Shown here: positions 8,825-15,193 of the stretch, piece by piece
How the letters are laid out: each line of letters starts with the position of its first letter
Numbering within the stretch: the first letter of the stretch is position 1
Notes under the pieces: model-generated
Database searches by the model: none
The model's input: the letters and a program-made list of their open reading frames with translations, nothing else
Told to the model about the DNA's origin: nothing
DNA from: Tulasnella sp. 424
Lineage: Eukaryota; Basidiomycota; Agaricomycetes; Cantharellales; Tulasnellaceae
Direction: 5' to 3'
NCBI GenBank assembly: GCA_019633425.1
Contig: WSUB01000380.1
Span: 1 to 15,193, forward strand
Length of the DNA stretch: 15,193 nt
Position numbers and translations under genes: made by a program

Positions 8825-10353
8825 ATGATCTCCGAACGAATAGACCACCCGCCCTTTGACGACAAAGCAAAAGATACTGCTCTAGATCAACGGTCAGTTA
8901 TTTCAACGTCGCGCCTTTCATTTAGCCAAATCATTTCTAATTGTCGGCTATCGGTTGCTTACGTCATTCCATCCAATAGCCTTATGCGCAAGTTGCCCAT
9001 CGACACTCTCCCGACCGAGCTTCTAGAACGAGTGATAGGTCTTGGGGCAACGAGCTACAAAGGTTGGCTCCCAGAAATCAAGTGGATTTGCCAGTGGCGG
9101 CTAGTGTGTTGGAAATGGGCATCCGTTATCGACCACTGCTCCGTGCTTTGGTCGTACGTCGTAGTTTCAAACGGTACCGGACACGTACGGACCCAGTTGG
9201 AAAAGTCCAAAGCGGCGCCTCTAATCATCGAAATTGGATCCCCTGACGGCAAAGAAGAGTAGATTCGACCGCTTCTCGACAACGTGCATCGTTGGAAAGC
9301 AATCGCGTTCGCGCATTTGAGAAGTGGCAATTCTCGGAGATGCCGGATTCCCCTCCTCCCATACTGGAGGCCCTTAGAATCAGTCACAGCCCTATTCCAA
9401 ACACCTCCAAGTTCTTCAATCCTCCCAGCCCTAACCTCCGATCGTTGGACCTCAGCATGCTTTCCCTCCCCTTCAATTTCCAACCACCCTTTGGCCTCGA
9501 GGAGTTAGATCTGTGTCGCATAAGCGAGATTCAGGAGGACGGGACGCATGCTTGTATATCGGTACTCAAGCTGCATCAGTTCATTCAAGCAAGTCCGGGC
9601 CTACAAGTTCTCAGATTAAAGGGTCTTTACTCCGCATCTGCAGCTGACAAGAGTCTGCAGCAGGTCGATCTTCCCAACCTCGAAGTGCTCAGGCTTCAGG
9701 GCCCCCCTGTCCTCCATCTCATCCGGGCAGAGCACTGTACCAACCTAGGAGTCGACCTCGAGTCGATCGAGGAAAAGCTGCCCCCAGCGGCTTGGACAAC
9801 TGTGGTACCTACACTGACACGGGCCAAGGGACTCGAAGTCGAATTGGACGTTTCAATGTACTCTCTGAGGATTTCATCCTTGCTTGGGCCGCCTTGGCCC
9901 ATCCACCTAAGGCTCGATATCGAGCCTAAGCGAGAAGACGCTGGTCACCTTTGTTATGCCATACTGGAACAAATTCTACAAGAACTCGAGAACGAGTCTT
10001 GTATCTCAGCTCGAATCCAACTCTCACTTCACGCCAGGAATCAATACGACCCTGACATCTATTTCAAGGTACTCAAGCTCCTCCAGAGTCCGATGCCCGG
10101 CCCTTCTTCCCGTTGGAGGCTTCCGCACCTCGACACGGTTTGCATCCGCGGAGAAGGCTTTCCGTATCAGTACCTGAAGGCATTCGTTCAAGCACGCGCC
10201 AATGCCCAAGGTGATCAGGCACCAAAGGCAGTTACAAGTATCCTTGAAAGTGACGCGTACTATGGCCCAGGAGGCAAGGAAATTTTGGGCGAGGTGATGG
10301 ACTATGCAGGAGATGAGGGAGTTGCGGAAGGGGCGGTTGTCCAGGCAGGGTGA
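8825..10353 (+). pseudogene. F-box gene 3, disrupted by nonsense codon and frameshift
   Basis: Inverted paralogue of F-box gene 1. Exon 1 would be 8825-8892 (MISERIDHPPFDDKAKDTAL), the intron 8893-8979 (87 bp, GTCAGT..AATAG, phase 2) and exon 2 8980-10353. The F-box itself (IDTLPTELLERVIGLGA, LVCWKWASVIDHC) is intact. The Trp codon of gene 1's REEWIRLL is TAG here (9260-9262). About 50 bases further, between about 9305 and 9345, one base is missing against gene 1, shifting the frame. From about 9340 to the stop at 10353 the original frame is open again for about 340 codons, through LKLLQSPMPGPSSRWRLPHL to the same VVQAG end. As it stands only a peptide of about 117 residues with the F-box could be made, plus perhaps an unlinked C-terminal part from an ATG at 9340. 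Recent inactivation is most likely; a sequence or assembly error is possible. Confidence 0.78.
8893..8979 (+). other. Intron of F-box gene 3
   Basis: An 87-bp intron with donor GTCAGT and acceptor CAATAG, containing CTAAT. Splicing joins DQR to LMRKLPIDTLP. It lines up with the intron of gene 1, including the shared GGTTGCTTACGTCATT near the acceptor. Confidence 0.65.
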
Positions 10354-12139
10354 ACCCGAACCAGTTTTGTCTATCGATACAGCCCAGAACTCCAGTAGAT
10401 TTGCGAGTGACGGCGAGTGCCAGTGTCTCAGAAATGAGCATACCTTATTGATTATTGCTCCGTGCTTTGGTCGTACATCGTGGCCTTGGAGGGTACCGGT
10501 CACGTACGGACCCAGTTGGAAAAATCCAAAGACGCTCTTCGTCCCTCCTCCTTTGAACAAGAAGTAAAGAAAACAACATGCGTTAACACGATTTCCTACA
10601 CACACAGTACACGCGTTCTGGGCAAATATTTATGAGGTCTCCCTTTGTCCTCTGCTGTCGCAATGACACCGCGCATGCGCAGTGCAACGGGCGTGGGCAT
10701 AGTGGCGAGGGATAATATAGACAGAACCAGACCCGAGACAACGTCACCCGCTAAACCTCACAATCACATCAGATCAACTGCTGCTCCACGTATCTCGTAC
10801 TGCCCCTGCACGTAAAGGGTAAAAAAAAGGAAACACGGCTGCAGGACATGAAGGCGACTCTACTCTAACGCCTAGATTGGCTCTGACGCTATGTTGACAC
10901 CGTGCACCAAAGGAAAGGAGAAACAGAGAGAGAGAGAAAGTGTTCTTTGATGCCCAATTTGTTCTTACCCTCCATAACGAGCCAAGGCTGTCAGATCCCA
11001 CATGTCCTATCGAGCGTGCCTCCCATTTGCGGTCAAATCTGAAATCTCACTCGGACCCTGAATCATTGTCCCTCTCGCTTGCCGACCAACAAAGGCCCAT
11101 TCAAAAAAGCCTCTACCTGGCTTCAGCACACTCTCCGCTTCGCGTTACATCTCGACGACGAGATCTGCGTCCATGTCAACATCTCATTAGCGTTTATTTT
11201 TTTTGATAGATTTCCGTGAGGAGTTACGACGCTCGAAATGAAAGTTCGCGGTTCGTCGAGAAACGCGTTTCCTCTCGACGTTTTCTACGGCGCTTGTTTG
11301 TTGTGCTCCTTTTTCTTGTTCGTCCCACAAACTCCCTCACCGGTGCCATATTGCAAAATCGACGTCACGAGTTCCCGGTCCTCCCCCAACTCCAAGCTGA
11401 CGCCATTCATCCAACTCCGAAATCACCGCCCGTCAAAGAACGGTTGGACACACAATCCCCAAAAGGCGCTTCGTGGCGAAAGCGAAAAGCGACAGTGGCA
11501 GGAACGATGATGACGACTCGCTCCTCTCGTACACAAATATCGTACGGTTAGTCCTGACGATGGACGTTGACGTTCCAGAATCGTCCCTTCGGTGACCCCT
11601 TGTGTTCCTGGCGGCGGGGCTGGAAGCGAGAGGGGCTGACACTCGAGTTCGCCGTGATTCCCGGCTTGGCTTTGTTCTGTGTCTCGGTCCTCCCTTCTCA
11701 TCAAACCACACATTCGCCACCGAAAAAATAACCTTTCGTGCGCGGGTGAAACCACAGATGGCAAGTCTTCATTTATGTAAAAGCCACTAGTACTCTCTTT
11801 CCTCGCCACCGTTGCTCGGGATGAGACGAAGATTTTTAAGACTCTGCCGATCAGGCCCCTTTATTCACTGTTGATCGCTTTCATCGTCGTTTTCGGGAAA
11901 AGATTGGTTGCCACACTCCGCGGATCGTACCTAAAGTACATGCAGCTAGAAGTATGAATCCATGTAGATGAAAACTATGTTAGGTTCCGTTCGGTGAAGT
12001 GGTGGTGGAGGCTGGGAATGGACTAGAACGAACCGCGGAAAGGTCGAGTCGAAACTCGTGTCCAACGGCCTGCTACTCTCCCATCGCCACAATCTCCCCA
12101 AGTCTCCACTTTGGTGTATCTCCGAAAGACGGTGCCATA
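10354..12139. other. Long non-coding block B, upstream of F-box gene 4
   Basis: After gene 3 there is a short unique stretch, then an F-box fossil (about 10440-10535). From about 10535 the block shared with 4625-6582 begins. It has the same GCGCATGCGC palindrome (about 10672-10681), an added GA-repeat (about 10925-10938), and lacks the 326-bp segment of copy A. The last 250 bases before gene 4 are less similar to copy A but keep AGAACGAACCGCGGAAA and TATCTCCGAAAGAC. No gene is supported; open frames differ between the copies through indels. Confidence 0.6.
10440..10535 (+). pseudogene. Fragment of an F-box gene (fossil)
   Basis: About 95 bases closely match codons of F-box gene 3 at about 9126-9220. 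They read IDYCSVLWSYIVALEGTGHV and continue RTQLEKSKD, against gene 3's IDHCSVLWSYVVVSNGTGHV. Nothing of the gene before or after is present. It sits exactly at the left border of direct repeat copy B, so it looks like a remnant of another F-box gene cut when the repeat was inserted or recombined. Confidence 0.7.
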
Positions 12140-14055
12140 ATGATGGAGAACTGCCCGTCGGATCGCAAGCAAGTCACTCGAGCCGATGACGATATCGTAC
12201 AAGAATGGTCAGTGTTATCTCACATCCCCCGCCTTTGAATCCTTTACACGATTTTATTTCCGACTGACAAGCTGGTTTTTTTCTCAATCACTTTCTTTTT
12301 AGCGAGGGGATTCCGACTTTGATCGACGTTCTCCCAATCGAACTCCTCGAATGGGTGATACATCTTGGGGCGACCGACTCCCCAGACGGAGGCCCAAGCC
12401 TTAAATGGGTCTGCACATGGCGACAAGTCTGTCGAAAGTGGGCATTCGCTATTGACGGCTGCCCTTCGCTTTGGTCGAGCATCGACACAAGGCTCAAGAT
12501 CCAAACTTGGCAAAATCAGCTGGCAAGATCCGGAGCGTCGCCCTTGGACATCACAGTCTACGAACTTCCCCAGTTTAAATACATGTCTGATCGTAAACTC
12601 GCGGAATGGATGCGACCCCTTATCGACCACGCCCATCGTTGGAGATCGCTCTCAATCTCCTCAATCTCATTGTGCAAGTTCCTTTGGGAGAGGATTGCGA
12701 TATTGGATTCATCACTTCCCATGCTCGAGATTCTCAGCCTCACCTGCACAAGGATGGCGTCCGACTTCAAGTTCTTCAACTCCCACAGTATCCACCTTCG
12801 AAAATTGGCCCTCGCTGCAGTCCATCTCCCTAGAAACTTCGAGCCCCCGTTCGAGTTGGAAGAACTATACCTGTCTGGCATCAATGAGCCTGGCGAGTCT
12901 GGTACCTACGTTCCTATCTCGATGCGGAGGCTCCACCGGTTCCTTCAAGCTAGTCCGGGATTGCGAAGCTTCACGTTAAACGGGCCGTGCACTAAGTCCG
13001 CGGAAGACGGGGAACTACCGCCAGTCGACTTGCACAAATTGCAAGACGTTAAAATCGACCGTGCCTTTATCGTCCACCTTTTCAGGGCGGAGCACTGTGC
13101 CCAAGTCGCCTTCAACCTGGGATCACTGGCAGCGGATGAAAGGCCACCGTTGATGGCTTGGGCGACGCTTGTACATGCACTGAAAAGGGCCGAAGAACTC
13201 GAAATCCTCATCAGAGACGGATATCTGAGGATATGGTCTAAACCCAACACCGTTAGACTATCGATATCACTCCAGTTCGCCAGGCTACCGGACTACGGAG
13301 ATTCAATCCGGTTAATGTACTCCATACTGAAAGATATTCTCAACGAAGCCGAGCGAGACTCATCTCTCACTGCCCGCATCAAACTCACCCTTTGGAACAC
13401 TGAACAATGGAATAGGAGCTTTGATATCGCTCTCAAGGTGCTTAAGCTTCTTCAAACCCCAATCACTGAACCCTCTTCAGGGCTCACTCGTCGGAGACTC
13501 CCGCACCTCTCCAAACTTCGCATCCCCAAAGACTCCCGGCCATTCCAGCCCTTCCACGCGTTTGAGCGAGAGCGGAGAAAGCGGGGTGGTGGCAGCAGCC
13601 AGGCGTCTCGCGCAATGAGAGCAATCCGCGTATCTCAGGATCAAATGGCTTCCGAGTTCGAATACTAATTGGACGAAGACATTGATTCCGTGTCAGGAGA
13701 GAGATGGACGGTTTGTCGAAACGGGTGAAAATGTCCAATTTCTATGTCCCCCTTGTTCTTAATACATCATTCTTTTGATGGTGTTCCATAACAATACTTT
13801 TCGTTTTTAAATGCTTCTACTTTTGTACTTAGACGTCACGCTATTAAGATGTTCCAGCAATGGTACCTGGTCATGGCCGGGAGGCGCGTGAGTGGAAGCG
13901 ACGGGGATCCGGCAGTGAAGCTCGCCGTTCTCGGAACCATCCATTCCAGTCACGAAGACCCTCAAATAGTCGAAAAATCTGACTACCACCATCCATGTAA
14001 AGGAGAGGAAAGAGTACTCTTAAGCATCGCATCCAAACCCGGCACAATCTTCTGA
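10535..14055 (+). repeat. Segmental duplication, direct copy B (non-coding block plus F-box gene 4 plus 3' flank)
   Basis: Colinear with about 4625-8475. The left border follows the F-box fossil at TCCCTCCTCCTTTGA. The right border falls just after CACAATCTTCT, where copy A continues towards F-box gene 3 and copy B towards the Clp1-like pseudogene. Confidence 0.8.
12140..13668 (+). CDS. F-box domain protein (gene 4), two exons
   Basis: Predicted 477-residue F-box protein, a likely SCF substrate adaptor (role from the family). Model: exon 1 at 12140-12207, intron 12208-12302 (95 bp, GTCAGT donor, T-rich tract and TTTTTAG acceptor, phase 2), exon 2 at 12303-13668. Two ATGs are adjacent (12140 and 12143); the second aligns with the single start of gene 2 and gives MENCPSDRKQVTRADDDIVQ. 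The F-box lies near residues 30-77 (LIDVLPIELLEWVIHLGA, W-RQVCRKWAF, CPSLW). The C-terminal part is leucine-rich with SPGLRSF, HLFRAEHC and LKLLQTPITEPSSGLTRRRLPHLSKLRI. The frame is intact. Against gene 2, many differences in the F-box region change amino acids (HLGATDSPDGG against RLGATYRSDPG). Confidence 0.84.
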
Positions 14056-14093
14056 AGGGGACGTCACACCGCTCCGAGCTGAAGAGAAGAATC
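13669..14093. other. 3' flank of F-box gene 4
   Basis: Nearly the same as the 3' flank of F-box gene 2 up to 14054, with an AT-rich stretch near 13790-13815 that may serve 3'-end formation. From 14055 to 14093 there is a short sequence unlike copy A, running into the pseudogene's first intron. No gene is supported. Confidence 0.55.
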
Positions 14094-15016
14094 GTGAGTG
14101 GGCTCATGTTCTTCGTTCCGCGTTTTGCGGTTGCCTTTGTTGTCCCTGCTCGCCGGCGGTCTGACATCCAAGCCCCTCTTTCGTAGACTTACCTATCGAC
14201 CTAAAACGACAAGTCCGCATCCAGGCGTACCAAGCTCGTCAACGTCAATCTGCCGTTGCAGCTCATCAATCCCGGTCCCGACAAGGCTCCTTCACAGCTG
14301 ACCACCACACAAGTCACGCCCGCCGCCCTTCTCTCACACCATCGAGTCCTTCACCAACATGTTCGCCCACCCCAACGTCCTTACCACCTCCATCCATCTC
14401 GCGTCGATCTTCCGCCCATCGTCTGCGGGCCTTTCGGCCATCCCGGCAGCCCGTCAAACCTTCTTGCGGAGCGGCCGAGGCACTCCTGAACTGCCTTCCT
14501 TGCACAAATTCGCCTCGAAACACCGGAGATCGATCACTCCTGGGTACGACCCATTTTCACGTGTGGGAACGAGCTTCGTTTCGCAGCCCTCCAGCCCGCT
14601 CCCTTTGGCTTGTCCTCTCCCAGCGGGAGGAGAGAGAGTGTCCTCGTTACATGTACCACGGCAAGATGGACGTGATCGAGCGCACTTTACGGGAAGGCCA
14701 AGTCTCCTCGGAAGGTCGAGTATCTCGGCTCGCGAGACGACGTGAAGCAGTATTTGGGCAAGTGGTGGAAGAATTGGAGGCGAGAGGGGGTGCCAGTGCG
14801 GCTGCCGAGGATGACGAAGAGGATGAAGACAATGACGAGAATGATGATCAAGGGGGTGGGAGGAGAGCCTACCCTTATCCGAACACGAAGGATTTGAATA
14901 TGGGTGTAGACGGAGATGATTCGAGTGGGGTGGGAGATTGGGCGGAGAGAGCGAGCGGGAACGCTTCCGGCGGCGAGCTCGTGGACGACATGGCGGGTTT
15001 CTTGGATCGGTTCTGA
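14094..15016 (+). pseudogene. Clp1-like pseudogene, 5'-truncated with internal deletions
   Basis: Degenerate copy of the Clp1-like gene. It begins with that gene's first intron (14094-14186, GTGAGT..CGTAG); the first exon is missing. Exon 2 resumes with LPIDLKRQVRIQAYQARQRQ. A deletion of about 16 bases near 14422-14440 shifts the frame. The SITPGYDPFSR and SFVSQPSSP blocks survive. Near 14650 a deletion equivalent to about 520 bases of the intact gene (about 2900-3423) removes the second intron and the HVEYL region and joins directly to YMYHGKMD. Further losses between about 14715 and 14795 destroy the WEGLVRNVEYLGL and KWWKNW core. The acidic tail and the AGFLDRF end with its stop are retained. 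Retention of an intron means it arose by DNA duplication, not through mRNA. Confidence 0.82.
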
Positions 15017-15116
15017 ACAAGGGCTGATCGTTTTTGTTTTCTATCTCGTAGTAGTTGTTGCTGTCGAGCGTAGCATAGCATCATAATCCTTGCTTTCTTG
15101 CTTTTCCGTTTTGTTT
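15017..15116 (+). other. 3' flank of the Clp1-like pseudogene
   Basis: The sequence after the stop matches the 3' flank of the intact gene in reverse (about 2380-2491), including GAACAAGGGCTGATC, AGCGTAGCATAGCATCATAA and TTGCTTTCTTGCTT. The similarity ends at a T-rich stretch where the third copy of the non-coding block begins. Confidence 0.7.
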
Positions 15117-15193
15117 CACCGCGCATGCGCAGTGCAACGGGCGTGGGCATAGTGGCGAGGGATAATATAGACAGAACCAGACCCGAGACAACG
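15117..15193 (+). repeat. Start of a third copy of the non-coding block, cut by the window end
   Basis: From ACCGCGCATGCGCAG to the last base it is identical by eye to about 10669-10745, and it shares with copy B, not copy A, the GATAATATAGACAGAACC reading. It enters the block at the GCGCATGCGC palindrome, not at the upstream border of the other two copies. Confidence 0.85.

Larger units (their letters stand above)
8510..10353 (+). repeat. Large inverted repeat, right arm (F-box gene 3 and upstream region)
   Basis: Matches 563 to about 2330 in reverse orientation: about 300 bases of upstream sequence, exon 1, the intron and exon 2 up to the stop codon. The left end is estimated by eye and the right end coincides with the stop. 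The two arms enclose about 6.2 kb that includes the Clp1-like gene and F-box gene 2. Confidence 0.75.

Overview
The window looks like nuclear DNA of a filamentous basidiomycete, probably an agaricomycete. The genes have short introns (64-102 bp) with GT..AG ends. There is a small family of F-box proteins of the rapidly expanding agaricomycete type, and a protein resembling Clampless1 (Clp1), a basidiomycete regulator of clamp-cell and dikaryon development. No bacterial, viral, tRNA or rRNA features were seen. All homology statements are from recognition by eye; no search was run.

Layout, left to right: a short relic of a Clp1-type acidic tail (about 207-282); F-box gene 1 on the minus strand (563-2031); an intact-looking three-exon Clp1-like gene on the minus strand (2492-4211); a long non-coding block (about 4625-6580); F-box gene 2 on the plus strand (6583-8050) with a conserved 3' flank; F-box gene 3 on the plus strand (8825-10353), broken by a nonsense codon and a frameshift; a 95-bp F-box fossil (about 10440-10535); a second copy of the non-coding block (about 10535-12139); F-box gene 4 on the plus strand (12140-13668) with the same 3' flank; a heavily deleted Clp1-like pseudogene on the plus strand (14094-15016); and the first 77 bases of a third copy of the non-coding block.

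The window is therefore a mosaic of segmental duplications. Genes 2 and 4 with their flanks form a direct repeat (about 4.63-8.48 kb and 10.54-14.06 kb). Genes 1 and 3 with their upstream regions form a large inverted repeat (about 0.56-2.33 kb and 8.51-10.35 kb). The Clp1-like gene is present as one full copy, one deleted copy and one tail relic. All four F-box genes share one structure: a tiny first exon of about 17-23 codons, a phase-2 intron with a GTCAGT donor, and one large second exon, so they descend from one ancestor.

The most striking signal is that the non-coding block is about 97% identical between copies in the stretch I compared, while the F-box coding exons next to it are only about 75-80% identical and differ mostly at amino-acid-changing positions. 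That suggests diversifying or relaxed selection on the F-box proteins, recent homogenisation of the flanks, or both. There is no evidence that the genes act as an operon or joint pathway. The F-box proteins would be substrate adaptors of SCF ubiquitin ligases, and the Clp1-like protein a developmental regulator that has been carried along in the same rearrangements.
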